In this document: positions 53,465-63,508 of the stretch, piece after piece
How the letters are laid out: the number at the start of each line of letters is the position of its first letter
Numbering within the stretch: position 1 is the stretch's first letter
Source: Nostoc sp. UHCC 0302
GTDB lineage: Bacteria > Cyanobacteriota > Cyanobacteriia > Cyanobacteriales > Nostocaceae
Length of the DNA stretch: 64,000 nt
Reading direction: 5' to 3'
NCBI RefSeq assembly: GCF_038096175.1
Contig: NZ_CP151099.1
Coordinates: 6,054,001-6,118,000 of the forward strand
Position numbers and translations under genes: made by a program
The notes under the pieces: model-generated
What the model was told of the DNA's origin: nothing
What the model saw: the letters and a program-made list of their open reading frames with translations, nothing else
Database searches by the model: none

Positions 53465-54343
53465 TTGAAAATAAACTTATTTAGACAAAATAAAAATCAA
53501 GCAGCTATTGCCAAGCGTCAATTTAATGATGCACTTAGCCGCCACGATAAAGCTGCTATCAATGGCTTGATTACCCAATGGCAACCGATTTTAGGAGCCG
53601 AAAAATTAACAAATTTGATTGTTAACGAATTATTAGTCGAATGCGACTCTGATAACCACAGTTGGTTTTGTCAAATGTTTCTTGGGCAATTCCATTATGA
53701 ACAGATGCAACGAAAAGCCCAAAATAACATATTTCAAATTTTAGCCAGCGAGGGTTTGGAACTTGGCAAAGACTTCAGTTTTGGGGTTGGTGGCGAGATT
53801 ATTATAAGCGATCGCGCTGAGCAAATTTTACTTAATCAATTGCCACAGGAACGTCGGGCTTCATTTGAGGCTCAATTGCAAACCTCCCTAGTTCCAGGTG
53901 CGATGACTGCTATTGAACAACAATTGGGATGTCCGTTTTTTACGAATTTGACAGAAATTGCATCTCGACAGATACAGGCGCTGAGTAATTCTCAAGCAGC
54001 AGCATATCTAGGAGTTGTGTTAGCTGGTCTAGTATCGCGTCATCCCCAACTCAAGGATGCAGATTTTCCTACACGATTTATTATTAGTACTCTTGAAAGC
54101 TTGCCACAAGAACGAGCAATGGCAATCCTGAATGATCCACAAACAAATCCACAGTTTAATGAGACCATTATTTTCCAGCATTTACTAGCGGCAATGGGAG
54201 ATACAGAATATCACCGTGTTGCTGATTTTGACGGTTTTATTAGTCTCGAACAACTCAAAAAACTTGATTTAGTTTGGTGCGGTGAACGCCGGATTTCAGA
54301 ACTAATTACCATGATGGAAAAATGGCAACCTCAAAATAGATAA
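53465..54343 (+). CDS. hypothetical protein next to a histidine kinase
   Basis: A 292-residue soluble, mostly helical protein with no family I recognise. N-terminus QAAIAKRQFNDALSRHDKAAI, middle LGCPFFTNLTEIASRQIQALS, C-terminus RVADFDGFISLEQLKKLDLVW. No membrane segment, no signal peptide, no obvious catalytic motif. Codon use matches the neighbours and the frame is long, so it is real. The start is TTG at 53465 with no clear ribosome-binding site. It precedes the histidine kinase by 101 bases on the same strand, which hints at, but does not prove, a shared role. Confidence 0.7.
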   Translation: MKINLFRQNKNQAAIAKRQFNDALSRHDKAAINGLITQWQPILGAEKLTNLIVNELLVECDSDNHSWFCQMFLGQFHYEQMQRKAQNNIFQILASEGLELGKDFSFGVGGEIIISDRAEQILLNQLPQERRASFEAQLQTSLVPGAMTAIEQQLGCPFFTNLTEIASRQIQALSNSQAAAYLGVVLAGLVSRHPQLKDADFPTRFIISTLESLPQERAMAILNDPQTNPQFNETIIFQHLLAAMGDTEYHRVADFDGFISLEQLKKLDLVWCGERRISELITMMEKWQPQNR

Positions 54344-54444
54344 AAAAGCCTTTAAGTCCAAAACAAAGTTTCAAAATTTTTGATTTTGGAGCAGAACAAG
54401 GGAACTCTAGGTAAGAGTTAACTCTTGTTGCGTTTAGTATCATT

Positions 54445-56244
54445 ATGGCTTCTCAGAATCAACCTTCAGATTTACCGCCAGTTTCTAAGGATATCGTCAT
54501 ACAGTCCAACGTAAAAAGCTGGTTATCACCGATTCTCAACGGTCTTAGTATTGGCAGCAAAATTAAATGTGGCTATGCTCTTGCCCTCGGCGTGGGAATT
54601 TTAGGAACCACGATTGGGTTACTTCTGGGAGACCACTATCAGCGAGAGGCGTTACATCGACAAGAAACCGCCTTTAAGGAACTCAATTTGCTATATCGTT
54701 TGCAGACAGGTATCCTCCAGACTCGCACCCATCAACAGCAACTCATTCCATTGGCAGCAACACCAGACTTGTACAAGGAGGAATATGGTCATATTACTAA
54801 AGTACATATGCCTGAAATTGAGCGGGTTTGGTCTGAACTCGAAACCTATGTTAAAACTAACGATTATCTTAAAGAAAATCATACTGACCATATTCCCCAG
54901 TTTCTGCAAACCTATAATGGTGTACCACAAACTTATACTCGCGAATTAGCGAAACTACTCCAGCAACTCGATTTATCCCCTTTAACTGATGCGAAAGTTG
55001 TAACCGCTCGACAACAACTGTTGAAGTTTACAAATAGTGAGTTAGCGCTCAAGTTTGACGGTATTTCTGATGAGTTGGTTAGCGTTATTAATGATTCTTA
55101 TGAGGATTTGAAAATAGCGGCAACTGCTTTCCAGCTAGCAGAGCAACTACGGATTCGGCTGATTGTTGCCAGCATTCTGTTGTCTGTGCTGATAGCCACT
55201 CTTTTAGCTCTGTTGACGAGTCGCACTATTACCCATCCCATCCAATCGCTGACTAATATTGCACAGCAGGTTACGAAAGAATCTAACTTTGACCTGCAAG
55301 CCCCCATCATTACCACAGACGAAATTGGGATACTTGCCACTGCCTTTAACCAACTCTTACAACGGGTGAAATCCCTACTAGCAGAACAGAAGGCAGCCGC
55401 CGTGCAGCAACAGCAAATGCAAGAAGCTCAATTACTGCAAACTGAAAAAATGTCTAGCTTGGGACGAATGGTAGCTGGCGTCGCTCACGAAATTAATAAT
55501 CCGGTAAATTTTATTTACGGCAATTTAGATCCTGCTATTCAATATGTAGATGATTTAGTGGGACTACTACAAACTTATCGCCAAGAGATAGCAAGTCCAC
55601 CTCCCGTAGTGCAAGACTATGCCACCGAAATTGATGCGGAGTTTTTGCAAGAAGATTTACCAAAAGTTTTGCATTCGATGAAATTTGGTGCTGAGCGCGT
55701 GCGACAGATTGTTTTAAGCTTAAAGAACTTCTCTCGACTAGATGAAGTAGAAGCTCATGCTGTGAATCTACACGAATGCATTGATAGTACGTTACTCATC
55801 CTCAACAGCCGTATCAAAAAGGGAGTTACAGTTAAATGCTACTACGGTGACATTCCTAGCATTCAAGGTTTTTCTGGCTCGCTTTATCAAGTGTTTATGA
55901 ATATTATTAACAATGCACTTGATGCCTTGGAAGAACAGCACGACAATCAAGACCGCCCACTAATTGAAATCTCTACCGAGCGCCAGGACAACAATTGTGT
56001 GGTTGTCCGGATTGCTGATAATGGTTCTGGTATTGCGCCTGAAATTCTAGAAAGAATTTTTGAGACGTTCTTTACCACTAAAGCTAGAGGTGTTGGCACT
56101 GGGTTGGGACTTTCAATTAGTCATCAGATTGTAGTCGAGAAACACGGAGGGCAACTCACTTGTAAATCTGAAGTAGGTAGTGGTACAGAATTCATAGTTT
56201 CCCTTCCTATTCGGTTACAATCGGTTAAAGTATTGTCTACTTAA
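54445..56244 (+). CDS. membrane sensor histidine kinase
   Basis: A 599-residue two-component sensor. Membrane helices at about 40-58 ([19 protein letters not shown]) and 238-260, with a 175-residue helical periplasmic sensor between (four-helix-bundle like). HAMP at about 258-312 ([18 protein letters not shown]), coiled coil, then a HisKA-type phosphoacceptor H348 in [13 protein letters not shown], and HATPase_c with N ([10 protein letters not shown]), G1 (IADNGSGI), F (FETFFTTKA) and G2 ([11 protein letters not shown]) boxes. The [14 protein letters not shown] form is common in cyanobacterial kinases. No response regulator is adjacent, so it is an orphan. ATG. Confidence 0.94.
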   Translation: MASQNQPSDLPPVSKDIVIQSNVKSWLSPILNGLSIGSKIKCGYALALGVGILGTTIGLLLGDHYQREALHRQETAFKELNLLYRLQTGILQTRTHQQQLIPLAATPDLYKEEYGHITKVHMPEIERVWSELETYVKTNDYLKENHTDHIPQFLQTYNGVPQTYTRELAKLLQQLDLSPLTDAKVVTARQQLLKFTNSELALKFDGISDELVSVINDSYEDLKIAATAFQLAEQLRIRLIVASILLSVLIATLLALLTSRTITHPIQSLTNIAQQVTKESNFDLQAPIITTDEIGILATAFNQLLQRVKSLLAEQKAAAVQQQQMQEAQLLQTEKMSSLGRMVAGVAHEINNPVNFIYGNLDPAIQYVDDLVGLLQTYRQEIASPPPVVQDYATEIDAEFLQEDLPKVLHSMKFGAERVRQIVLSLKNFSRLDEVEAHAVNLHECIDSTLLILNSRIKKGVTVKCYYGDIPSIQGFSGSLYQVFMNIINNALDALEEQHDNQDRPLIEISTERQDNNCVVVRIADNGSGIAPEILERIFETFFTTKARGVGTGLGLSISHQIVVEKHGGQLTCKSEVGSGTEFIVSLPIRLQSVKVLST

Positions 56245-56279
56245 TCTACATACCCAGTTAAAACACGCCATCTTCTAAT

Positions 56280-58169
56280 CTACGCAGGCACTACAAATTT
56301 CTCGCTACCAGCTAGCCCAAAGGCAGTGTGAATAGCTTGTAAAGCTTTAGTACCTTGGTCTTGTGTTACGACACAGCTAATTTTGATTTCTGAAGTAGCA
56401 ATCATTTGAATATTGATTTGCTGTTGAGCTAGCGCTTCAAACATTTTAGCCGCAACACCTGGTTGTCCGATCATACCTGCACCGACAATACTTACTTTCG
56501 CGATCGCATTATCTAAAACAACTTCACCCCATCCTAATTGTTCAGCTACTTGCGAAAGCAATTCTTTAGCATTTTCCCCATCCATTCGCGAAACCGTAAA
56601 GGCAATATCCCGCGTGGGAACACCATCAATTACTCGACAGCGTTGAGATTGGATAATCATATCCACACTAATATTGTGTTGTGCCAATAATCCAAACAAC
56701 TTTGCCGCCATCCCCGGCCGGTCTTGCAATTGGCGAATTGCAAGACGCGCTTGGTTCATATCTAAAGCAACACCGCGAACTGAGGGAGTGGAGGGGGGGA
56801 GTGAGAGAGTGGGGGAGTAGGGAGAAAAGCGAGAAGTTTTTTCAATAATTCTTCCTTGTCCCCCTTGTCCTCCTTGTCCTTCTTGTCCCCTTGCTCCCTG
56901 CTCCTTTGCTTCTATCTCAAACACAGCCTGGAGTGCTTTGACAGCGCGATCGCAGTCTACTGCATCAACTACACAACTAACTTTCACTTCACTGGTGGAA
57001 ATCATTTGGATATTCACCCCAGCTTCTGCTAAGGTGGCGAACATTTTGGCAGCTACTCCCGGACGCCCAATCATTCCTGCACCAGCTATGCTGACTTTGG
57101 CAGTGTTTTGCTCTACTATTACCTCGGCTTCGTCAGATTTAGGGTTGGATTGACTCCTCAGTGCTGGGGCGATCGCTGCTGCTACTGCTTCTGCACGCTT
57201 TAATATCGGTGTTGTCACAGTAAAGGCAATGTCATTACTGTTACCTTCGTGGATTGACTGAATAATCAAATCTACGTCTACTTTTTGTCGGGCAATTTCT
57301 CCAAATAACCTTGCTGCAACCCCTGGTTTATCGGGTACACGCAACAGGGCAACCTTTGCTTGGTCAGTATCAAATTCTACATGATCTACCGGACGAGCAA
57401 TTTCCAAATTTATCAGCGATCGCCCTTGAGGTTTGACCGATGTTACCCAAGTACCTGGGGTATCTGTCCAGCTAGACCTAACAACCAAGGGAACACCATA
57501 GTTACGGGCAATTTCCACCGCACGGGGATGCAGCACTTTTGCACCCAAGCTAGCTAGTTCCAGCATTTCATTGCAGGTGATTTCATCCATCAGTTGAGCT
57601 TCAGGAACTAGGCGAGGATCTGTAGTTAAAATTCCTGGGACATCTGTATAAATTTCACAAAAATTTGCCCCTAACGCTGCTGCTACAGCCACCGCTGAAG
57701 TATCAGAGCCACCACGCCCCAAAGTTGTAATTTCCAATTCTTCAGTGCTGGAGATACCTTGAAAACCTGCTACTACAACTACTTTGCCTTGTTGAAGATT
57801 GCGAGTTAGGCGCTCAGTTTCAATGTGTAAAATTCGGGCGCGGGTGTGTTCAGCTTCGGTAACAATTCCTACCTGAGCGCCAGTCAAAGAGATTGCTGGT
57901 TGTCCGAGTTCTTGCAATGCCATGCTGAGTAAAGCAATGGTTACTTGCTCACCCGTGGAAAGCAACATATCCATTTCCCGGCGGTTAGGATTTGGAGAAA
58001 TTGTATTAGCTAGTTTGACGAGTCCATCGGTGGTCTTTCCCATCGCAGAAACTACTACGACAACAGAGTTTCCTGCTTTGACTGTTTTGTAAACGCGTTC
58101 TGCAACAGCTTGAATACGTTCGACTGAACCGACAGATGTACCACCGTATTTCTGAACTATGAGCGCCAT
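56280..58169 (-). CDS. lysC: aspartate kinase with four ACT domains
   Basis: A 629-residue aspartokinase, first step of lysine, threonine and methionine synthesis. Catalytic domain residues 1-245 begins LIVQKYGGTSVGSVERIQ and includes TTLGRGGSDTSAVA. Regulatory part has two ACT pairs, about 265-415 and 470-625, each with GMIGRPGVAAKMF-type motifs; such duplicated regulatory halves are normal for cyanobacteria. Residues about 420-468 are an extra low-complexity link (GQEGQGGQGGQGRIIEKTS, SPTLSLPPSTPS) encoded by dispersed repeat DNA. Feedback by lysine and threonine is expected from family knowledge. ATG 58169. Confidence 0.96.
   Translation of the reverse strand: MALIVQKYGGTSVGSVERIQAVAERVYKTVKAGNSVVVVVSAMGKTTDGLVKLANTISPNPNRREMDMLLSTGEQVTIALLSMALQELGQPAISLTGAQVGIVTEAEHTRARILHIETERLTRNLQQGKVVVVAGFQGISSTEELEITTLGRGGSDTSAVAVAAALGANFCEIYTDVPGILTTDPRLVPEAQLMDEITCNEMLELASLGAKVLHPRAVEIARNYGVPLVVRSSWTDTPGTWVTSVKPQGRSLINLEIARPVDHVEFDTDQAKVALLRVPDKPGVAARLFGEIARQKVDVDLIIQSIHEGNSNDIAFTVTTPILKRAEAVAAAIAPALRSQSNPKSDEAEVIVEQNTAKVSIAGAGMIGRPGVAAKMFATLAEAGVNIQMISTSEVKVSCVVDAVDCDRAVKALQAVFEIEAKEQGARGQEGQGGQGGQGRIIEKTSRFSPYSPTLSLPPSTPSVRGVALDMNQARLAIRQLQDRPGMAAKLFGLLAQHNISVDMIIQSQRCRVIDGVPTRDIAFTVSRMDGENAKELLSQVAEQLGWGEVVLDNAIAKVSIVGAGMIGQPGVAAKMFEALAQQQINIQMIATSEIKISCVVTQDQGTKALQAIHTAFGLAGSEKFVVPA
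56768..56912. repeat. dispersed repeat inserted in frame inside lysC
   Basis: Contains TTGTCC heptamer-like units and GGAGAAAAGCGAGAAG plus TTCAATAATTCTTCCT; the last 16 bases occur identically in the intergenic repeat at 63448-63463, with similar left flank. It encodes the spacer between the two ACT pairs. Confidence 0.8.
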
Positions 58170-58342
58170 AACTTTTATTAAATCAATGTGCCTGCTTTCA
58201 TTAACGCCCCCGCCGGGTTAGGAAGCATTGAAGGCTTATTAGTTATTTAGTTTACTAAAATATCGCGCCGAATACCCCATCATAATTAACTCTATAATTG
58301 GTCTACCTTGTCTAGCGCTTATTTTAGAGCTTATATGCAGAG

Positions 58343-58480
58343 TTATGGATAATTGTCAATAGATTTAATCTTCTCAGCGATTAACTTGGTAACTCCAATA
58401 GCAATTCTTTCTGTTAGCGGTTTATAGCTATCAGTTTTGAATCTATGTTTTTTGATGTCTAGATTGCCACGATTAGACAT
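58343..58480 (-). CDS. 45-residue small protein, possibly truncated
   Basis: An ATG-to-TAA frame encoding MSNRGNLDIKKHRFKTD, then SYKPLTERIAIGVTKLIAEK and IKSIDNYP. The layout (basic start, IAIGVTKLIAEKIKSIDNY) resembles short cyanobacterial ribbon-helix-helix-like proteins that continue with a further helix after the DNY/DNW motif; here it stops at that point, so it may be truncated. No strong ribosome-binding site; a direct repeat TTCAGAAT stands before the start. The rest of the 58170-58712 gap is AT-rich with nothing else seen. Family likeness is from memory and tentative. Confidence 0.4.
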   Translation of the reverse strand: MSNRGNLDIKKHRFKTDSYKPLTERIAIGVTKLIAEKIKSIDNYP

Positions 58481-58712
58481 TTTTGAAAGATTCTGAACAA
58501 TTCTGAACGATTATTCAAAAGCTACATATTCGTAAGCTGCTATTTTTCCCTCAAAATCGACGCTGTTTAGTCGAAATGAATTATACTCTGCGGCTTGTCG
58601 TCAGACATCGCCTTTACAAGATCCTTATTCAACTCCAGAACTGGGAATTTCGAAATTAGAACTCAGAGTTTAAGTTCTTGGATCTTAACTTTTATCATGA
58701 TATACATAAATT

Positions 58713-59471
58713 TTAAGCCCTTTGGCGTAGTCGCAAAATAACACTGGAAGTTCCTAAAATTAATATAGCTAAGGTAGGGTTTGCTTCGGGAACTGCAATA
58801 ATACTCACTTGATTTATGGCTACGCCGTATTGCTGAGCAGAAGTGCTAAACACAAGTCGCGAGATGTTGGCAATGTCACTACGGACTCCCAGGAACACTG
58901 CTGAATTATCTAGTAACAATGACGAAGTTCCTGGAGCTGAGAAAGTACCCAAAAGGTTATTGGTACTATCAAAAGCTGAGACAAATGTGTCGAACCCAAA
59001 AACATCATCTACAACTATCTGAGTACCAGCGCCAAAAACAGGCTGATCAAAGCTAATAGTCACAGGCCCAGGATTGCCATTTGTAGGAAGAGGAGGATTA
59101 GGCCCAAAAGCTCTTACATCGATACCAGCGAAGAGAATATAATCGCCGTTGGCGAAATTAGTCCGAATACCTCCGGGGTTATCGGAGGTTTGAAAGACAA
59201 ATGGTTGGGTAATTAGAGGATTATTAGTTGAAGGTATGTTTACACGGAGTCCTAAACCACCTTGAGATGTCGCTGAAAAGCTGTTAGGTAAAGGCGTAAA
59301 AGTAGAACCCAAACTTGACCAGTTAATCTGGTCATTGCTTTCAAAAGCAGCGCGTTCAGTTACTAAAAATGTAGCTGCTTTAACTGGTAACGGAAGAAGT
59401 GCTATTAAAACGGTAATTTTTGATAAATATTTTGCTGAGAACTTGAATAAATGATTTTTTATAAATGCCAC
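58713..59471 (-). CDS. PEP-CTERM sorted exported protein
   Basis: A 252-residue secreted protein. Signal peptide in residues 1-33 (ITVLIALLPLPVKA-AT). The beta-rich body carries FVFQTSDNPGGIRTNFANGD, a pattern of Npun-type PEP-CTERM proteins with jelly-roll-like domains. The C-terminus is a sorting signal: VPEAN, a hydrophobic stretch TLAILILGTSSVILRL and RQRA; the usual PEP is PEA here. Expected to be processed by an exosortase and delivered to the envelope or outside. GTG start at 59471. Confidence 0.82.
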   Translation of the reverse strand: MAFIKNHLFKFSAKYLSKITVLIALLPLPVKAATFLVTERAAFESNDQINWSSLGSTFTPLPNSFSATSQGGLGLRVNIPSTNNPLITQPFVFQTSDNPGGIRTNFANGDYILFAGIDVRAFGPNPPLPTNGNPGPVTISFDQPVFGAGTQIVVDDVFGFDTFVSAFDSTNNLLGTFSAPGTSSLLLDNSAVFLGVRSDIANISRLVFSTSAQQYGVAINQVSIIAVPEANPTLAILILGTSSVILRLRQRA

Positions 59472-59677
59472 GAGACTTACTCTTTATATATATGGTGTTG
59501 TTTAGCATATTATCTTTTCTTTGGTATTTGATATTTAGTAAACTGAAAAGTTTTGCGATCGCTTCAAAATAGCTATAAATTTGTATTAATAAATACATTT
59601 CATGATACAATAATCCCGTGACTATACATGGTGTTTAGCACTTTAAGTCACTACATTTACTTAGTAATTTTCTCTGT

Positions 59678-60598
59678 TCAGCGTTTAAATTCATACAGTA
59701 CTAGTAAAGCTGCTGCTATGAGCAAAGGTAAGAAGTAGTATATTCCGCGATAAGCTAGCATTGAACCTAAAATTGCAGCCGCCGAAACTTTAGAGGAGAG
59801 AATTAGCAAAATCACAGTTTCAAATACACCTAAACCGCCAGGGACGTTACTAATAACACCTGCAAACATTGCTAGTAAATAAATTCCTAAAAAATCAAGA
59901 AAAGACAAAGGTATCTTATTGGGAAGCACAACATAAAGAACTGCTGCTGCCAAAATCCAGTCAAGGCTGGAAACTGCTATCTGTGCAATAGATATTTTCA
60001 AAGAAGGAAAGCGAAATTCTTGCCCACGAATGGTCAATGGTTGTTTAATTAAAATACTTGCCAACAAGTAGGCGGCAACTAACAGTATAAAAGTTACACC
60101 GATAGGACGTACATCTGTAAAAGGCAAATGTAATTGTGTGGGAATTTTTAAGGGGTTGGTGATAAATAAGAACCCAGCAACAGCAAACATCCCCAACCAA
60201 AAAGTGAAATTGGCGAAAGCAATTACTTGAGCGATCGCTAGTGCCGACACTCCCCAACTGGCATAAAATCGATAACGGATAGCACTACCAGTCAATAAAG
60301 CAAAACCTATAGTATTGCTGAATACGGAGCTAATAAAGTTGGTAAGGGCTATCTTGTTCCAAGCCAAAGAACGGCTGACATAGCTAAAACCTAAGATATC
60401 GTACCCAATCATTACTAAATATCCCAAGGCTGTTAGCCAAATTGCACAACTTAAGCGGCTTTTAGGAATGGCTGCTAGAGATTTCAGGACATCATGATAA
60501 TTATACTCATGCAACTCGTTAGCGATCGCCCATAAAGAAAGTACCAGCAGCAACAAGCCAAACACAGAACTGAGATTGATTCGCAGTTTATTGAGCAT
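59678..60598 (-). CDS. MprF-like lysylphosphatidylglycerol synthase transmembrane protein
   Basis: A 306-residue integral membrane protein of the UPF0104/LPG_synthase_TM family with about eight hydrophobic helices. Landmarks: LGYLVMIGYDILGFSYVSRSL, FISSVFSNTIGFALLTGSAIRYR and the C-terminal FAGVISNVPGGLGVFETVIL, where NVPGGLG is the family's best-conserved motif. This is the flippase-like part of MprF without the aminoacyltransferase domain, so lipid translocation rather than lysylation is likely. Substrate unknown. ATG 60598. Confidence 0.88.
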   Translation of the reverse strand: MLNKLRINLSSVFGLLLLVLSLWAIANELHEYNYHDVLKSLAAIPKSRLSCAIWLTALGYLVMIGYDILGFSYVSRSLAWNKIALTNFISSVFSNTIGFALLTGSAIRYRFYASWGVSALAIAQVIAFANFTFWLGMFAVAGFLFITNPLKIPTQLHLPFTDVRPIGVTFILLVAAYLLASILIKQPLTIRGQEFRFPSLKISIAQIAVSSLDWILAAAVLYVVLPNKIPLSFLDFLGIYLLAMFAGVISNVPGGLGVFETVILLILSSKVSAAAILGSMLAYRGIYYFLPLLIAAALLVLYEFKR

Positions 60599-61024
60599 TG
60601 CAAAAGTCTTAAGTGAAGAACTATCTTGACTGTTGATTCTTAACTTACATCAGTCGTAAAGTTTCCATCACCTTGACACAGGATTGACAAATTGTTGGCG
60701 TAAGCTTTTGAAGTCAAGCACGAGTTAGTAAACACAGATGATGCCGTTAATATAGCGGTTCTCACATGGTTAAAGTACAGAAAAAATCCTTAACTACACA
60801 TAGGCGTTGCTGAATTTAAGTATGAAAGGTCAAAAATTCAATCCTCAAACTCTTATTCTCTGTGTCTCTGCGCCTCTGCGTGATACATACAAATTCATTG
60901 TTTTACTCAGCAAAGCCATACAGATAAACACAGTAGGGTCGCAACATCTATGCGCCTCATTCAAATGAAAATCGCTATAGCAGAGATGCAGATTTGGAAG
61001 CAATTTTATAATTAATCTCAAGCA
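60599..61024. repeat. divergent intergenic region with MITE-related repeat
   Basis: About 425 bases. From 60803 it carries GGCGTTGCTGAATTTAAG, TATGAAA and then TCTCTGCGCCTCTGCGTG up to about 60890, the same order as the right half of the element at 30785-30941 in inverse orientation. No ORF; the 66-codon minus-strand frame here is repeat sequence. Confidence 0.6.
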
Positions 61025-62002
61025 ATGAACTATAAAAATCCTCAAATTCTACTAGTAGTTTCCGTTTTAACTTTAGTTAGTTGTCATTACTCGCAAGGTG
61101 CGGCAGCAAAACTACCCCAACAATCAGATTTACAAACAAGGGTTTCCCTTTTACCGCCACAGCCCAATACTGGAGTCTTAGCCACTCCCTTAACCTATAA
61201 GATTGAAACTTACAATAGCTTAGTTATGGGTGGAAGTCGCACCTATGGGATTTCTTTACCTCCTGGTTATGAGCAAAACTCAAAACAACGCTATCCTGTA
61301 ATCTTTCTGCTCCACGGTGGACACGGCAATCCCGATGATTGGTTTAGCGATAAAAAAGGGCAAGCTCTCAAGACTCTAGAAAAACTTTACACTACAGGTA
61401 AGTTGCCACCCAGTATCATCATCACACCAGATGGTAATGACAAACGCGGTTCTAACCGCTATTGGGATCCTCAATATATTGATGGAACTAACGGTAATGT
61501 TTCTACCGCAGTTGGGGATGAACTGGTGAAAGTGTTGCAAAGCCGTTATCGTACACTACCCAATCCAAATTTTTGGGCTATGGGTGGACTGTCTTCTGGT
61601 GGTTGGGGTGCAATGAATGTGGGATTACATAACTTGCAAAACTTCTCGATTTTATTTAGTCATAGTGGTTACTTTCAAGACAAAAGCGGCCCACAAAATA
61701 GCCCAATAATTTATATCAGAAATATTCCACTACAAGCGAAAAAAAGATTACGAATTTATCTAGATTCAGGTACATCAGATTTGGAAGAAATTGATGAAGC
61801 TGAACGATTTACGAAAGTTCTAAATGAATTAAAAATTTATAATAAGTTTCGTCAATTTCCTGGCAGTCATACTTGGCAATACTGGCGAGAACATTTAGCA
61901 GATTCTTTGACATTTGTCGGTGAGCAATTTCGAGTTTCACAGATAGCAAGCACATCTCATACTTTAGGCTATCATCAGTCTAAAAGTACTCAGAATTATT
62001 AA
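61025..62002 (+). CDS. lipoprotein esterase (putative esterase family)
   Basis: A 325-residue exported alpha/beta hydrolase of the Esterase/FrsA-like PF00756 family. Residues 1-20 form a lipoprotein signal with lipobox LVSC at Cys20. Family marks: SRTYGISLPPGYEQNSKQRY, PVIFLLHGGHGNPDDWF (oxyanion), nucleophile Ser near residue 190 in MGGLSSGGWGAMN, and the late His in PGSHTWQYWREHL. Relatives are acetyl-xylan, feruloyl and trehalose-mycolyl esterases; the substrate is unknown. ATG 61025. Confidence 0.88.
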   Translation: MNYKNPQILLVVSVLTLVSCHYSQGAAAKLPQQSDLQTRVSLLPPQPNTGVLATPLTYKIETYNSLVMGGSRTYGISLPPGYEQNSKQRYPVIFLLHGGHGNPDDWFSDKKGQALKTLEKLYTTGKLPPSIIITPDGNDKRGSNRYWDPQYIDGTNGNVSTAVGDELVKVLQSRYRTLPNPNFWAMGGLSSGGWGAMNVGLHNLQNFSILFSHSGYFQDKSGPQNSPIIYIRNIPLQAKKRLRIYLDSGTSDLEEIDEAERFTKVLNELKIYNKFRQFPGSHTWQYWREHLADSLTFVGEQFRVSQIASTSHTLGYHQSKSTQNY

Positions 62003-62080
62003 AGCAGAATTTTAGAAGTCAAATTTAGAATTCAGAACTTTTGTAGGCTTTATGATTGATTTTTAAACTAGAAAAGTAAA

Positions 62081-62107
62081 ACCTGTGCAGGAGCTGTCTG
62101 CACAGGT
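62081..62107 (-). terminator. intrinsic terminator of the sfnB-like gene
   Basis: Perfect 10-bp stem ACCTGTGCAG / CTGCACAGGT with 7-base loop. Read on the minus strand it is followed by TTTTACTTTTC, 50 bases after the stop of the 62156-63358 gene. The plus-strand side also has an A-rich flank, so it may serve the convergent esterase gene too. Confidence 0.8.
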
Positions 62108-62155
62108 AAAAAATGCCAAATTGCATCCAAGAAATTTGTGTAAGCGTCAAAACTT

Positions 62156-63358
62156 CTACAACCAAGGGTGACGAGGAGGATTCACACCATTAAGGAAGTA
62201 GTTACCTACAGCATAATACTTCCAACGAGAAGGGTCATGTAGGGTATGGGTGCGAGCGTTGCGCCAATGGCGATCCAAGTTAAACTGATTGAGTGTAGAA
62301 CGAGTTCCTGCTAATTCAAATAGTTTGTTACTCGTCCAAAGAGCAGCTTCTTCAGCAACGGCTTTGGCTTCTGCTACAGCAATTTGCGAAGCGACGACAT
62401 TTTCTTCACTGGGTTGTGCGATCGCCCGATCAATAAATTCACCTGAACGCCGCAGTAGTGCTTCTGCTGTATGTACTTTGATTTGTGACTCACCCACTTT
62501 GTAGATCAACAAGGGGTCTTCATATCCATGTTCTACATTGCTATCAATCCAAGGGCGAGTATGGTTACGCACAAACTCAATTGTGTCTTTCAATGCTGCT
62601 TTCGCAATACCCACATCTACTGCTGCTTGGATGATTTGAGCAATAGGCCCTTGAGTTGTGGGGCGTTCAAATGCTTTGTAGTGAGGCACAACATAATCAC
62701 GCGGTACTTTCACATTTTCTAGAATTGTTGTACCGCTAGCAGTGGTGCGTTGACCAAAGCTTGACCAGTCATCAATGATTGTCAGACCTGGTGCATTCCG
62801 TTCTACAATTGCAATTACAGTATTATCGTGTTCATCTTTGCTCACAACTGGAACCCAATCTGCAAAAAGCGCCCCTGTAGAGTAAAACTTCTTGCCATTC
62901 AACACATAGTTGCCATCATCAGTTGGTGTCAACTGAGTTTTAACATCGTTGACATCACGAGTTCCGACTTCTGAGAAAGCGTTGCCAAAGCGCTTACCTT
63001 GCAACACTTGGTCAAAGAAGAACCGTTTAACTTCCTCAGAGCCATCTAAGCGGATACTTTCAACTATATAAAGATGATTTTGAGGAATTTGACCAATACT
63101 GGGATCAGCCGCTGAGATGATTTTGATAACTTTTGCTAGAGTGACATTCGATACAAATGCACCACCATATTCTTTGGGTACGGTGATGCCCCAAAGCCCG
63201 CTAGCAGAGAACTTTTTGATTTCATCCGCAGGTAAACGGCGTTCGCGATCGCGCTGTGCAGCCCCGACGACGAATTCAGCTGCTAACTGTTTGGCTATGG
63301 CGATCGCTTCTTCATCACTTTGAATAATATGCGCTTTTTCTTGAGCAGTAAAAGTCAT
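62156..63358 (-). CDS. SfnB-type acyl-CoA dehydrogenase-like oxidoreductase
   Basis: A 400-residue flavoprotein of the acyl-CoA dehydrogenase superfamily, SfnB sulfur-acquisition subgroup. N domain: FSASGLWGITVPKEYGG and SIGQIPQNH; middle beta domain: GNYVLNGKKFYSTGALFADW and SSFGQRTTASGTTIL; C-terminal helices end RHWRNARTHTLHDPSRWKYYAVG, the flavin/thiol-monooxygenase tail. SfnB-like enzymes are induced under sulfur limitation and help use organosulfur compounds. It lies beside an LLM flavin monooxygenase on the same strand (150 bases, repeats between), supporting that role. ATG 63358. Confidence 0.88.
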   Translation of the reverse strand: MTFTAQEKAHIIQSDEEAIAIAKQLAAEFVVGAAQRDRERRLPADEIKKFSASGLWGITVPKEYGGAFVSNVTLAKVIKIISAADPSIGQIPQNHLYIVESIRLDGSEEVKRFFFDQVLQGKRFGNAFSEVGTRDVNDVKTQLTPTDDGNYVLNGKKFYSTGALFADWVPVVSKDEHDNTVIAIVERNAPGLTIIDDWSSFGQRTTASGTTILENVKVPRDYVVPHYKAFERPTTQGPIAQIIQAAVDVGIAKAALKDTIEFVRNHTRPWIDSNVEHGYEDPLLIYKVGESQIKVHTAEALLRRSGEFIDRAIAQPSEENVVASQIAVAEAKAVAEEAALWTSNKLFELAGTRSTLNQFNLDRHWRNARTHTLHDPSRWKYYAVGNYFLNGVNPPRHPWL

Positions 63359-63364
63359 AGTGTC

Positions 63365-63505
63365 TTTTCCTTATTTTGATTAGTGATTGGTGATTGGGTA
63401 TTGGGTGATTGGGTATTAGAATTTGGAGGAGAAAAAGGAGAGACTTCTTCAATAATTCTTCCTAGTCCCCAGTCCCTAGTCCCTAGTCCCTAGTCCTCAG
63501 CCCCC
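63365..63505. repeat. tandem heptamers and dispersed repeat
   Basis: GTGATTGGTGATTGGGTATT units, then a block GGAGAAAAAGGAGAGAC with TTCAATAATTCTTCCT, then four AGTCCCT heptamers. The middle block is the same repeat that is inserted into lysC (56841-56856). Confidence 0.8.
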
Positions 63506-63508
63506 AGT

